Source: JAEUMD01 sp036768475 (GTDB lineage Bacteria; Pseudomonadota; Alphaproteobacteria; Rhizobiales; Hyphomicrobiaceae). Taken from it: 64,000 nt of DNA. The notes under the pieces were generated by a model. That model did not search any database, was not told the DNA's origin, and worked only from the letters and a program-made list of their open reading frames with translations. Positions 43,429 through 52,152 of the stretch are shown piece by piece. The stretch is from NCBI GenBank assembly GCA_036768475.1, contig DAIPMW010000003.1, forward strand, positions 124,001-188,000. Direction: 5' to 3'. Position 1 is the first letter of the stretch; each line of letters starts with the position of its first letter. A program made the translations under genes and the position numbers.

Positions 43429-44195
43429 CGCATGCCCTCCGGGCGGAATGCGCCGGGTGGAATGTTGCCGGGTTCGACGTAGGCGTGGTGCAGCGCATCC
43501 AGCTGCGCCCACAGCACGTTGCACTTGAAGCGCACGGCGTCGACGCAGGCCTCCTGCTCGGCGCGGGTGCTGGCGTGCTGCTTGATATAGGCCAGCGCGA
43601 AATCCGCATCGCGCGGGGCCTGGTCGAGGCGGCGGCGGAAATAAGCCATCACCTTGTCGTCGATGAAGTCGTAGTTCTCCAGCATGCCGGAGATGCGCTC
43701 GCGGTGGATCTTAGGTGCGAAGAGCTCGGTGAGCGAGGAGGCGACGGCGATCGTCAGCGGCTCCTCGCGCACGAAGTTGACGTAGGCTTCGACGGCGAAC
43801 TTGGTGGCGGGCAGCGCGCCGGCCCGGGAGACGACGTAATCACGATCAAGGCCGAGGCCATCGGTGAGTACCAGCCAGCGCTCGATGCCGCCGGGCTCTT
43901 CGGGGCTGGAGCCGTCATGGTCGAGAATGCGATGCATCCATTCGCGGCGCAGCTCCCGGTCGTGGCAACGCGCCATCAGGGCGGCATCCTTGCGCGGCAC
44001 GGCAGCCTGGTAGCAATAGCGATTGAGCGCCCATGCCTGAACCTGACCCTTGTTTAGCTTGCCGCCATGCAGAAGCTTATGGAAGGGATGCTTGTCGTGG
44101 TAGCGCTCGGTGCCGACGGCGCGAATGGCGGTCTCGAATTCATCGGGACTCATCAGCGGTTCGTTTGCGCCGAATTGAACTGCGCGATTGCTCAT
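43425..44195 (-). CDS. pqqC: Pyrroloquinoline-quinone synthase PqqC
   Basis: PqqC performs the final ring closure and eight-electron oxidation to PQQ, without metal. The 256-residue protein has the helical-bundle motifs RYHDKHPFHKLLHGG, NRYCYQAAVPRKDA and FVREEPLTIAVASSLTELFAP. The ATG at 44195 overlaps the pqqB stop (ATGA). Frame extends 12 codons upstream to 44231 but the overlap-coupled start is better supported. Confidence 0.97.
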   Translation of the reverse strand: MSNRAVQFGANEPLMSPDEFETAIRAVGTERYHDKHPFHKLLHGGKLNKGQVQAWALNRYCYQAAVPRKDAALMARCHDRELRREWMHRILDHDGSSPEEPGGIERWLVLTDGLGLDRDYVVSRAGALPATKFAVEAYVNFVREEPLTIAVASSLTELFAPKIHRERISGMLENYDFIDDKVMAYFRRRLDQAPRDADFALAYIKQHASTRAEQEACVDAVRFKCNVLWAQLDALHHAYVEPGNIPPGAFRPEGMR

Positions 44196-45124
44196 ATCCT
44201 GATCTCCATACCGTCGTAGCCGATATCCCATCCCGCAGCCTCGGCGTGCTTGCGCGCTTCCGAATGCTCATTGAGCACGGGATTGGAGTTGTTGATGTGG
44301 ACATAGACTTTGCGTGCGACGCCAAGCTTGTCGAAGGCGGCGATCGAACCGTCGGGTCCCGACATCGAGATGTGCCCCATGCGCTTGCCGGTCTTGGCCG
44401 ACAGGCCCGCATCGATCATCTCGTTGTCCTGAAACAGCGTGCCATCGAAGAAGACGAGTGCCGCGCCGTTCAGACGCCCGGCGAGCGGGGGATCGACTTC
44501 GGCGCAACCGGGCACGTAGAAGAAGGCCTTGCCGGTCTCGGGATCGGTGATCTTCAGGCCGATCGTGTCGCCTTCCTCGGTGCCGAAATCCTCACCCTTC
44601 GAAGCGTCCTCCAGATAGAGGGCCACCTTGCCGGGCACGGCGAAGGCCTCGACGGTGAGGCCGAGCGGCGCACTGGCGCCAGCGAGCTTTATCGGCTCGC
44701 CAAGCGGCAACTCGCGTCGAACGACCTTTTCAGAATTGAGCACGTTGAAGATCGAATTTTGGGCCAGAACCGAAAGCACGCGATGTGAGCCATACACGGC
44801 GAGGGGCTCCATCTCCCTGAGATTGATCAAGCCCGAGATGTGGTCGACATCGCCGTTGGTCACGACAACGGCCTTCACGGGGGAATTGCGCAAGTCGCCG
44901 CCTGCTTGCGCGCCGAGTTGCGGCGTGTCGTTGATCTGCTTGCGCAGATCGGGAGATGCATTGAGGAGCACCCAATCCGCGCCGTCACGGCTGACAGCCA
45001 GAGACGATTGGGTACGTGCGGTGAAGCCGGGGGCGCCTTTGCGCACGTCGGCACAGTTGCGGCAGTTGCAATTCCATTGCGGGAAACCGCCACCGGCTGC
45101 CGACCCCAGAACCTTGATGATCAT
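44192..45124 (-). CDS. pqqB: PqqB, metallo-beta-lactamase-fold PQQ biosynthesis protein
   Basis: PqqB is a metallo-beta-lactamase-fold protein proposed to hydroxylate the Tyr of the Glu-Tyr intermediate. The 310-residue sequence begins MIIKVLGSAAGGGFPQWNCN with the Cys-rich zinc site (NCNCRNCADV) and contains TNGDVDHISGLINLRE, the modified metal-binding loop (GDVDH in place of HxHxDH). ATG 45124 is the family start. It lies 287 bp downstream of pqqA, with a perfect hairpin in between. Confidence 0.96.
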   Translation of the reverse strand: MIIKVLGSAAGGGFPQWNCNCRNCADVRKGAPGFTARTQSSLAVSRDGADWVLLNASPDLRKQINDTPQLGAQAGGDLRNSPVKAVVVTNGDVDHISGLINLREMEPLAVYGSHRVLSVLAQNSIFNVLNSEKVVRRELPLGEPIKLAGASAPLGLTVEAFAVPGKVALYLEDASKGEDFGTEEGDTIGLKITDPETGKAFFYVPGCAEVDPPLAGRLNGAALVFFDGTLFQDNEMIDAGLSAKTGKRMGHISMSGPDGSIAAFDKLGVARKVYVHINNSNPVLNEHSEARKHAEAAGWDIGYDGMEIRI

Positions 45125-45345
45125 GGGATGTCGCTGCGTTTTGCGGCGCTTGCGCTCCGCAGGTTGTCGTTGCTGTGCCGGCATCATGCAGCGGTGTCTG
45201 TGCGTGCGCTTGCGGTGTGCGCCAGGACCGGCGCACGCAATCGGCAAGGCCTCGCGCAACTGGCCGCGCAATCGGCCGACATCGTGGTGGAAATAGGGAC
45301 CACGCGACCCTTGCGGGTAGCGGTGAACGGGCCCTGAAACAACGA

Positions 45346-45370
45346 CGGCGGTCGAGAGCCTCGACCGCCG
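45346..45370 (-). promoter_or_regulatory. Hairpin between pqqA and pqqB
   Basis: CGGCGGTCGAG pairs perfectly with CTCGACCGCCG around a 3-base loop. It lies 42 bp after the pqqA stop on the minus strand and has no T run. Such stems after pqqA could protect or partly terminate the abundant pqqA transcript so that more PqqA peptide than enzyme is made; this is inference. Confidence 0.6.
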
Positions 45371-45411
45371 CGCCGAACTGCGCTCACCAAGTGAGCGTGC
45401 CGTGGAACATC

Positions 45412-45501
45412 TTAGATGATGTCGATCTCGGCAGGCAGGTAGCTCGTAACCTCGAGGCCAACTTCCTGCTCGGTAACCTGGGGCTTCGTCCAAACCTTCA
45501 T
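45412..45501 (-). CDS. pqqA: PqqA precursor peptide
   Basis: A 29-residue peptide, MKVWTKPQVTEQEVGLEVTS then YLPAEIDII. The E17-x3-Y21 pair is the Glu and Tyr cross-linked by PqqE to form PQQ. The gene is preceded by an AGGAGG-like site (GGAGGA, 5 nt before the ATG). It is the first gene of the minus-strand pqqABCDE run. Confidence 0.97.
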   Translation of the reverse strand: MKVWTKPQVTEQEVGLEVTSYLPAEIDII

Positions 45502-45806
45502 AGCATTCCTCCTGTAGCGATCATGTGCCTACTGTCTCGGGTGTCCCCGCCGAGGGCATACCCGCCAAGACGGCTTTTCCTTTGGTGCTTAAAGCCGGCT
45601 TAGTCTGCGGATTGCCGATCACCTGTCAAGCGATCATCGATCGAATGAATTCCGCGTTAGGTGTCATGATAAACCATGCTGGCCCCGAAACCGGCAAGTA
45701 ACACCCGCTCACAATAGCGTTAGAGCGTCGTCACCGGAATGTGATCATCCATCGTTTCAAGTGGCCGAAGCGCCGTCTCGGGTGGTGGATTGATCCGGGG
45801 GGCTGG
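45502..45806. other. Intergenic region upstream of pqqA
   Basis: About 305 bp between the flavoprotein gene end and pqqA. It should hold the pqq promoter. No repeat copy and no T-run terminator for the flavoprotein gene were seen. Confidence 0.45.
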
Positions 45807-47210
45807 TTAACGTTCGGGTGAGGAGAGGCCGCTGGCGGCCGGTTCGCGGGCTGCCGTGGCAGGTTGGTTCAAGAAGCGATCAATACCCGCTGCCGCTGCG
45901 ACCCCGGTGGCGAAACAGCCCTGCAGGAGGTAGCCCCCGGTCGGCGCCTCCCAGTCGAGCATCTCGCCGGCTGCGAACACGCCAGGCAAGTCCCGGAGCA
46001 TGAAATTCGGATCGATTGCGGTCCAGGCAATACCGCCAGCGGTCGAAATCGCACGATCCATTCCGGCCAGCCCCTTGACGCGCAAGGGGAGCGCCTTGAT
46101 CGCTGCTGCAAGGTCCGCGCGCGTGGCGCCGGTCATCGCATTCCAGGCCGACGGGTGCGCCGCGTCGGGGCCGGCTTCCCGATTGCTTTCATGCAGCAAG
46201 GCGATCGCCAGAGGCGACAAACCGGCTGCTTTGCGAAGGTATGTGGCGAGGGATTGTTTGCCTCGCGGTTTCGCAAGCCGATGTTCAAGCTCGGCCAGCG
46301 ACAGGTCGGGGCGCAGGTCGAGGATGATCGCGACGGGCGTGTCCCCTGCGGCGGTAAGGGCGGTGCGGATATGCGGCCCGGCAGCATAGACAGGGCTTCC
46401 TTCGAGACCGGATCGGGTGACAACCACCTCGCCGGAGAAACGCCGGTCGACGACGGTCAGGGCGATGCGTTTCAGCGGCGTTCCCGTAAAGCGCTCGATC
46501 AGATGCGCAGACCAGGGCACGATGATCCCGCAATTAGCGGGCTTCAGCGGCGTAATAGGAATGGCGTGATGACGTAGCAGGTCAACCCAGCCGCCGTCCG
46601 ATCCCAGTCGCGGCCAGCTCGCTCCGCCGAGGGCGAGGAGCACCGCGTGCGGCGCAATCGTGACCAATCCACCCGCCTTGCGGGAGAACGTAAGACGTGG
46701 CGTCAAAAAGTCGTCGGTCTCATGAATCCGGTCGATGCCGACGAGCCGGTGCTCGCGCTCGATGCGCACACCCAGACCGGCAAGCCGCGCCAGCCAGGCG
46801 CGCACGAGCGGCGAGGCCTTCATGGCGGCCGGAAAAACACGGCCGCTGGAGCCGACATAAGTTTCGATGCCCAGACCATTCGCCCAGGCGACTAGCGCGT
46901 CGGGCGGGAACGCACGCACGGCGTCCAGCAGTCGGGGCTCGTCGGGATGGTAGCGCTGCAGGAGCCGGTCGAGCGGCTCGGAGTGGGTCAGGTTGAGGCC
47001 ACCGCGCCCGGCCATGAGCAACTTTCGCGCAGGCGAGGGCATGCGATCGTAGATCACGACCCGGTGGCCGGTCTGTGCAAGGCGTTCGGCTGCAATGAGC
47101 CCGGCAGGACCCGCGCCGACGATGGCGATATCGATGCGTCGGATGCCCGCGGCAAGTGCCTCGGCCTGCGCCAGCTGCGCGTCTTTATCGATAGCTCCGG
47201 GTTTGCTCAC
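45807..47210 (-). CDS. FAD-dependent oxidoreductase, HI0933/BaiN-like family
   Basis: A 467-residue flavoprotein. The N-terminal dinucleotide motif is IAIVGAGPAGLIAAERLAQ, followed by MAGRGGLNLTHSE, a hallmark of the HI0933 group, and GVFAAGEMLDWEAPTGGYLLQGCFATG near the C-terminus, which closes around FAD. The substrate is unknown. GTG 47210 overlaps the gloA stop (GTGA), so translation is likely coupled; an ATG at 47240 inside gloA is the alternative start. Confidence 0.88.
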   Translation of the reverse strand: MSKPGAIDKDAQLAQAEALAAGIRRIDIAIVGAGPAGLIAAERLAQTGHRVVIYDRMPSPARKLLMAGRGGLNLTHSEPLDRLLQRYHPDEPRLLDAVRAFPPDALVAWANGLGIETYVGSSGRVFPAAMKASPLVRAWLARLAGLGVRIEREHRLVGIDRIHETDDFLTPRLTFSRKAGGLVTIAPHAVLLALGGASWPRLGSDGGWVDLLRHHAIPITPLKPANCGIIVPWSAHLIERFTGTPLKRIALTVVDRRFSGEVVVTRSGLEGSPVYAAGPHIRTALTAAGDTPVAIILDLRPDLSLAELEHRLAKPRGKQSLATYLRKAAGLSPLAIALLHESNREAGPDAAHPSAWNAMTGATRADLAAAIKALPLRVKGLAGMDRAISTAGGIAWTAIDPNFMLRDLPGVFAAGEMLDWEAPTGGYLLQGCFATGVAAAAGIDRFLNQPATAAREPAASGLSSPER

Positions 47211-47647
47211 CAGGTACCCGTATTGGCCATCGAGGCCCACGGCTCGGACGAGGGCAGTGCGGCGCCTTTCTGCAAAAGTTCGATGGAGATGCCGTCGGGC
47301 GACTTGACGAAGGCCATGCGTCCGTCGCGGGGTGGGCGGTTGATGGTGACGCCCTTGTCAGCCAGATCCTTGCAGGTGGCATAGATGTCATCAACCTCGA
47401 AGGCCAGATGCCCGAAGTTGCGGCCGCCGGAATACGTTTCCGGATCCCAGTTATAGGTCAGTTCCAGGAGCGGGGCGGTTTCCTCGGTGGCGCGCCGGCG
47501 GTCGCCGGGTGCGGCCAAAAAGATCAGCGTGAACCGGCCCTGCTCGCTTTCCATGCGGCGCATCTCTCGCATGCCGAGCTTGTTGCAATAAAAGTCAAGG
47601 CTCTGGTCGATGTCGGCAATCCGAATCATGGTGTGCAAATAGCGCAT
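47207..47647 (-). CDS. gloA: Lactoylglutathione lyase (glyoxalase I)
   Basis: GloA isomerises the methylglyoxal-glutathione hemithioacetal. The 146-residue VOC-fold protein begins MRYLHTMIRIADIDQSLDFY with the first metal His5. It contains LLELTYNWDPETYSGGRNFGHLAFEV (metal Glu and His) and DPDG-like KSPDGISIELLQ with the last metal Glu. The C-terminus is about 15 residues longer than in minimal GloA. It is followed, with overlap, by the flavoprotein gene. Confidence 0.95.
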   Translation of the reverse strand: MRYLHTMIRIADIDQSLDFYCNKLGMREMRRMESEQGRFTLIFLAAPGDRRRATEETAPLLELTYNWDPETYSGGRNFGHLAFEVDDIYATCKDLADKGVTINRPPRDGRMAFVKSPDGISIELLQKGAALPSSEPWASMANTGTW

Positions 47648-48491
47648 TGTGATGGTGTTCCCATTGTCTTGATCCTGGGACGCATTTCGTCGAGACGGGT
47701 TTTGCGTTCGAAAGGGGCAAGCGCAGGGCATAGCCAGACCCGCGCTCGGTCTTCCACCAATTAATAGCTGACGGTGACAATTGGAACCGGCCCATGACCG
47801 AGTCAGCAGCCAGGGCAGGCACTTTGTGCAAGGACCATCACGTTAGGACAAGGCCAACCCGAAAAGCAGTGCCAACCCGCAAAGCAGTCATCCGATACAT
47901 GATCGCCGGGCAATGCATGGAATAGCAACGCATTTCACCCCACGCATATGCTCGGAGTTGGTGCTGCAGCAGCGCCACGCTTGGTGACAGGAAAAACACA
48001 CAAGGACTTCGTTCGCACATATGCGCTCTTGGCGGCAACCTTTGATTGCATAGATCGTTCACGAAGTATCTGTCGGGTAACCGTCAAGTGGACGATGTTC
48101 ATCACGGCGTAGGATGGCTTACGCCCATCAAATAATCGAATCAATCATATCGAAGTGTGTGTCAGTTGATGGGCGCAGCTACAAGTCAACAAAGGTGAAT
48201 GGCGTTTCCGTGTCGCGCATGCACAATTTTAGCGTTGCTGTGTATACGACGCGAATAGATTGAATTATCAGTCTGTTAACCATGTTATCCTCGCACGGCA
48301 GGCATCCGGTGCTGGCAGAATGACAACAACTTTCAACCGTGGGGGGCTATTCGAAGGGGGCGCGTTTGGTATTCTCCGGCGCGTTGTTGGCGCCATGGCG
48401 GCTGCACGAAGAGGGGCTATCGACGGGTAGCGATGCGGACGGCAACAACTGTGAATGTTCAACGGTATGAATAGTCGAAGTGGGGTATCAA
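47648..48491. other. Long intergenic region between gloA and the cold-shock gene
   Basis: An 844-bp gap between divergent genes, the longest in the window. The middle (about 48060-48300) is AT-rich compared with the rest. Short ORFs on either strand lack family features. The last 190 bp before the cold-shock ATG are GC-rich with repeated GGGGCTAT motifs (48343 and 48412) that could form a structured leader, a known trait of cold-shock mRNAs; this is inference. Confidence 0.45.
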
Positions 48492-49094
48492 ATGGGGGAT
48501 TCCAAGTTGCCTCCCGATCTTCCGAACAAGGAAGTTGGGGAGGGAGGGAGTGTCGAACGACACGATGATCTGACTGCGGAGATCTTCGAGATCGCGGGGT
48601 CAATCAAGTGGTTCGATGCCTCGAAGGGGTACGGGTTCATCGTCCCCGACAATGGCCTTCCCGATGTCTTGTTGCACGTTACCTGCCTGAGAGCCGGAGG
48701 CTATCCGACGGCATACGAAGGTGCCCGAATCCATTGTCAGGTGATGGACCGCCCGAAGGGCATGCAGGCGTTCCGCATTCTGTCCATGGATGAGAGCACC
48801 GCAATCCATCCCTCACAGCTGCCGCAACGCACGCATGTCGTCGTGCAGCCGGAAAGCGACTGGGAGCGGGCCATGGTGAAGTGGTTCAACCGTGTTCGCG
48901 GTTTCGGCTTCCTGACCCGTGGCGAGGGGACGCCGGATATCTTCGTGCACATGGAGACCCTGCGCCGCTTCGGTTTCACTGAGCTGCGACCGGGACAGAT
49001 CGTCCAGGTGCGCTGGGGGCATGGCTCCAAGGGCTGCATGGCGGCCGAGCTGAAGCCCGACGGCGCGGCAAGCGGCCTGCCTTCGCAACACTGA
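48492..49094 (+). CDS. Double cold-shock domain protein
   Basis: A 200-residue protein with two cold-shock domains. CSD1 (about residues 35-98) has GSIKWFDASKGYGFIVPD and CSD2 (about 127-192) has MVKWFNRVRGFGFLTRG with DIFVHM; both carry the aromatic nucleic-acid-binding RNP motifs. Two-domain Csp proteins are common in Rhizobiales and bind single-stranded RNA or DNA. The N-terminal 34 residues are acidic and low complexity. It overlaps the DUF192 gene by one base (TGATG). Confidence 0.92.
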   Translation: MGDSKLPPDLPNKEVGEGGSVERHDDLTAEIFEIAGSIKWFDASKGYGFIVPDNGLPDVLLHVTCLRAGGYPTAYEGARIHCQVMDRPKGMQAFRILSMDESTAIHPSQLPQRTHVVVQPESDWERAMVKWFNRVRGFGFLTRGEGTPDIFVHMETLRRFGFTELRPGQIVQVRWGHGSKGCMAAELKPDGAASGLPSQH

Positions 49095-49639
49095 TGCTTG
49101 AGCTGGCTGGCGCGACAACGCGCAATGGACGCGAACAGACAGGCAGGACGGCGCCTCGCGCCGTCCTGTTTTTCATTTCGGTCGCGGCGCTGGCGGCGGC
49201 GGCGGTGGCGGGCGGCTGCAATGCCGATCAGCGGCCTGGGGCAGCGGGACCGACGGACCAACTGACGCTGGTGACTGAGAGCGGGCGTCATCCAATCACG
49301 CTGGAGATCGCCGATACAGAAGAGAAGAAGCGCCTGGGGCTCATGTTCAGGACAGAGCTGAAGGATGGGCACGGCATGCTGTTCCCCTACGATCGCCCGC
49401 AGGAGATCACCATGTGGATGCGCAATACGTATATCTCACTCGACATGATCTTCATCGGTGCGGACGGCGTTGTGGTGAGGGTGGCCCGTAACACCGAGCC
49501 AATGTCGGAGGCGATCATCTCGTCCGATCTACCGGCGCTGGGCGTGCTCGAACTGAAGGCCGGGGCGGCGGATCACTATAAGATCACGGCGGGGAGCCGG
49601 GTGGAGCATCCGCATTTCGCCGGCTCCACGGCACCCTGA
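49094..49639 (+). CDS. DUF192 family exported protein
   Basis: A 181-residue protein with a membrane-targeting N-terminus (hydrophobic residues about 22-40, possible lipobox ending Cys42) and the DUF192 domain: LEIADTEEKKRLGLMFRTEL, HGMLFPYDRPQEITMWMRNTYISLDMIFI, and GVLELKAG. The function of DUF192 is unknown. It starts one base into the cold-shock stop codon, an arrangement suggesting co-translation that is frequent in Rhizobiales. Confidence 0.9.
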   Translation: MLELAGATTRNGREQTGRTAPRAVLFFISVAALAAAAVAGGCNADQRPGAAGPTDQLTLVTESGRHPITLEIADTEEKKRLGLMFRTELKDGHGMLFPYDRPQEITMWMRNTYISLDMIFIGADGVVVRVARNTEPMSEAIISSDLPALGVLELKAGAADHYKITAGSRVEHPHFAGSTAP

Positions 49640-49777
49640 CCGGTGTGCGGCCACGTCGGTCCATGCCGGTCCTTATCGGTCCAGATAGGTGCCAGATACT
49701 CAAATCCGATGGCCCGCGTCCAACGACGCGCTTGACCGGGAGGGCGCGAAGCGGCACACATCCATTCGCCGTCCGAT

Positions 49778-49854
49778 CGGGGCATAGCTCAGCCTGGTAG
49801 AGCACCTGCTTTGGGAGCAGGGGGTCGCGAGTTCGAATCCCGCTGCCCCGACCA
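49778..49854 (+). tRNA. tRNA-Pro (anticodon TGG)
   Basis: A 77-nt tRNA with encoded CCA. The acceptor CGGGGCA pairs with TGCCCCG, followed by A and CCA. The D arm contains AGCTCAGCCTGGTAGAGC. The anticodon stem CCTGC/GCAGG encloses loop TTTGGGA with anticodon TGG at 49812-49814. The T arm is GTTCGAATCCC. No intron. Confidence 0.97.
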
Positions 49855-50055
49855 GCACGACGCTGGGATGTGACGGCATGGCGGCCCGCGCGGTTCAGGA
49901 CTGGATCGATTCATCGGGTCGACAATCAGCCTGCTCGGTGTCCGGGTCCTAGTTCGAGAGCTGATTGCGCCAAAGCCGGAAGCATCTGGCGGTTCGGGTT
50001 TGGCGATTGGGATCAGTGGCGCCTTCGTGGGCGCCGGCAATTGGGGTAGCAATCC

Positions 50056-50361
50056 ATGGTGGCGCGCATCTATCGTCCGGCAAAGTCGGCAATGCAGTCT
50101 GGCCTGGCCAATACCAAGTTGTGGGTGCTCGAGTTCGAGCCCGAATCAGCGCGCGGCGTCGAGCCGCTGATGGGCTGGACCAGTTCAGCCGATATGAAGT
50201 CCCAGGTACGCCTCGAATTCGATACCAAGGACGAGGCGATCGCGTATGCCGAACGCAACGGGTTGCCCTATACCGTCGCCGAGCCACACGTGCGCAAGCA
50301 TCAGGCAAAATCCTATGCCGACAATTTCAAGTTCGGCAGGCTCGGCCGCTGGACGCATTGA
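50056..50361 (+). CDS. NDUFS4-like accessory subunit of respiratory complex I
   Basis: A 101-residue soluble protein of the ETC complex I conserved-region family, the bacterial counterpart of mitochondrial NDUFS4 (18 kDa). Visible motifs are ARIYRPAKSAMQSG, WVLEFEP, PLMGWTSSADMKSQVRLEFDTKDEAIAYAE and the C-terminal KSYADNFKFGRLGRWTH. It is found only in alphaproteobacteria and mitochondria, which supports the taxonomic call. It stands alone after tRNA-Pro, separate from the nuo operon. Confidence 0.93.
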   Translation: MVARIYRPAKSAMQSGLANTKLWVLEFEPESARGVEPLMGWTSSADMKSQVRLEFDTKDEAIAYAERNGLPYTVAEPHVRKHQAKSYADNFKFGRLGRWTH

Positions 50362-50384
50362 AGGTGGCGATCATCGTCTGAAGA

Positions 50385-50456
50385 TCAGTCTCTCAAACAA
50401 AGAAATAGAGCAGGCCAAAACGGTCTGAGGTGATTCAATCAAGACCTGACCTGCAG
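50385..50456. repeat. Family B repeat, left half, reverse orientation
   Basis: The reverse complement reads GCAGGTCAGGTCTTGATTGA through CCTGCTCTATTTCTTTGTTT and GAGAGACTG, matching the left 70 bases of the copy at 23328 with few changes. It lies between the convergent NDUFS4-like and purB genes. Confidence 0.85.
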
Positions 50457-50530
50457 GTTTCATGGCTGAACTTGAGGTCCTGGCGCGAAGGATTAGGTGG
50501 TGCCCCGGCTGATCGGGATGGCTGAAGCCT

Positions 50531-51832
50531 TCACCCGAACACGCGCTTGAAGATCGTATCGACGTGTTTGGTGTGGTAGCCGAGATCGAACATCTCCTCC
50601 AACTGCGCGGCTGGAACGTTTGCGACCACATCGGCATCGGCCTTGAGTTCGGCGAGGAAGTTTGCGCCCGTTTCCCATGTCTTCATGGCGTTGCGCTGCA
50701 CGAGGCGATAGGCATCCTCGCGAGAGACGCCGGCCTGGGTCAGCGCCAGCAGGACGCGCTGGGAATTGTGCAGTCCGCCCAGGCGGTCGAGATTTTTCTT
50801 CATGTTCTCAGGGTAGATGACCAGATTCTCGACCACGCCGGCGAGGCGGTTGAGGGCGAAATCGAGTGTCGCCGTGGCGTCGGGCCCGATCATGCGCTCC
50901 ACCGAGGAATGGGAGATGTCGCGCTCATGCCAGAGGGCGACGTTCTCAAGGGCGGGGGTCACGTAGGCACGAACCATGCGGGCAAGACCGGTCAGGTTCT
51001 CGGTCAGCACCGGATTGCGCTTGTGCGGCATGGCGGACGAGCCCTTCTGGCCGGGTGAGAAATACTCCTCCGCCTCCAGCACCTCGGTGCGCTGCAGGTG
51101 ACGGATCTCGGTGGCCAACCGTTCGAGCGATGAGGCGATCACGCCCAGTGTGGCGAAGAACATCGCGTGGCGGTCGCGCGGTATGACCTGCGTGGAGACG
51201 GGCTCGGGTGACAGCCCCATCTTCGCGGCCACATATTCCTCAACGCGCGGATCGATATTGGCAAATGATCCGACCGCGCCTGAGATGGCGCAGGTGGCGA
51301 CGTCGGCGCGGGCGGCTTCCAGCCGTGCACGCGCGCGTTGGAATTCGGCGTGTGCGAAGGCGAGCTTTACACCGAACGTGGTGGGTTCGGCGTGGATGCC
51401 GTGGCTGCGGCCGATAGTGACGGTGTCCTTGTGCTCGAAGGCCCGCTTCTTCAGTGCGGCCAACACCCGGTCGATATCACCCAGGAGGATGTCTGCGGCG
51501 CGGGTCAGTTGCACGTTGAAGCAGGTGTCGAGGATGTCGGATGACGTCATACCCTGGTGGACGAAGCGCGCTTCGGGTCCGACGAACTCGGCCAGATGAG
51601 TGAGGAAAGCGATCACGTCGTGTTTGGTTACGCGTTCGATCTCATCAATGCGGCCAACGTCGAATTCAGCCTTGCCCCCCTTTTCCCAGATGACTTCGGC
51701 CGCCTCTTTGGGAATGACGCCGATTTCGGCCATGGCGGAGGCGGCATGTGCCTCGATTTCGAACCAGATGCGGAAACGGGTCGCGGGCTCCCAGATGGCG
51801 GTCATCTCGGGGCGGGAATATCGCGGAATCAT
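50531..51832 (-). CDS. purB: Adenylosuccinate lyase
   Basis: PurB catalyses two fumarate-releasing steps of purine synthesis. The 433-residue protein has the fumarase/aspartase-superfamily signature GSSAMPHKRNPVLTENL, the catalytic His region TIGRSHGIHAEPTTFG, and HQGMTSSDILDTC. It starts MIPRYSRPEMTAIW, as bacterial PurB does. It is flanked by reverse-oriented family B repeats on both sides. Confidence 0.97.
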   Translation of the reverse strand: MIPRYSRPEMTAIWEPATRFRIWFEIEAHAASAMAEIGVIPKEAAEVIWEKGGKAEFDVGRIDEIERVTKHDVIAFLTHLAEFVGPEARFVHQGMTSSDILDTCFNVQLTRAADILLGDIDRVLAALKKRAFEHKDTVTIGRSHGIHAEPTTFGVKLAFAHAEFQRARARLEAARADVATCAISGAVGSFANIDPRVEEYVAAKMGLSPEPVSTQVIPRDRHAMFFATLGVIASSLERLATEIRHLQRTEVLEAEEYFSPGQKGSSAMPHKRNPVLTENLTGLARMVRAYVTPALENVALWHERDISHSSVERMIGPDATATLDFALNRLAGVVENLVIYPENMKKNLDRLGGLHNSQRVLLALTQAGVSREDAYRLVQRNAMKTWETGANFLAELKADADVVANVPAAQLEEMFDLGYHTKHVDTIFKRVFG

Positions 51833-51914
51833 GGGAGCCTTTCGGGGTGCGTGTGCCGGATCAGCGGCCGGAGAAACGATCGTCGCGGGGGCCTGACGTC
51901 TGACCGCCTGGCAT

Positions 51915-52020
51915 GGAAGCGCTCAAGCTTCCAGCGAAGGAATCAATCAGCCTCTCGAACAGCCATTTTTGCGCTGGCCACCGTTGTCTGTGGGATTACA
52001 CAAAAGCCGGACCTGCTCTA
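51915..52020. repeat. Degenerate family B repeat, reverse orientation
   Basis: It begins with the hairpin GGAAGC-GCTCAA-GCTTCC and ends GGACCTGCTCTA. The reverse complement follows the order of the full copy at 63422 with considerable drift. It lies 82 bp upstream of the purB start. Confidence 0.7.
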
Positions 52021-52152
52021 GCAAAGGCCGCCTGCAGGTGCAATCCGCGTGCGGTGCCGACGTCCCCGTTTTCACTGAGCCGGTCGCCCCGGCTCGTCAC
52101 CCGGGCCCGGCACCACTGGGGCTTGGGATTACGGGGCCCAGCATCACTGGGG

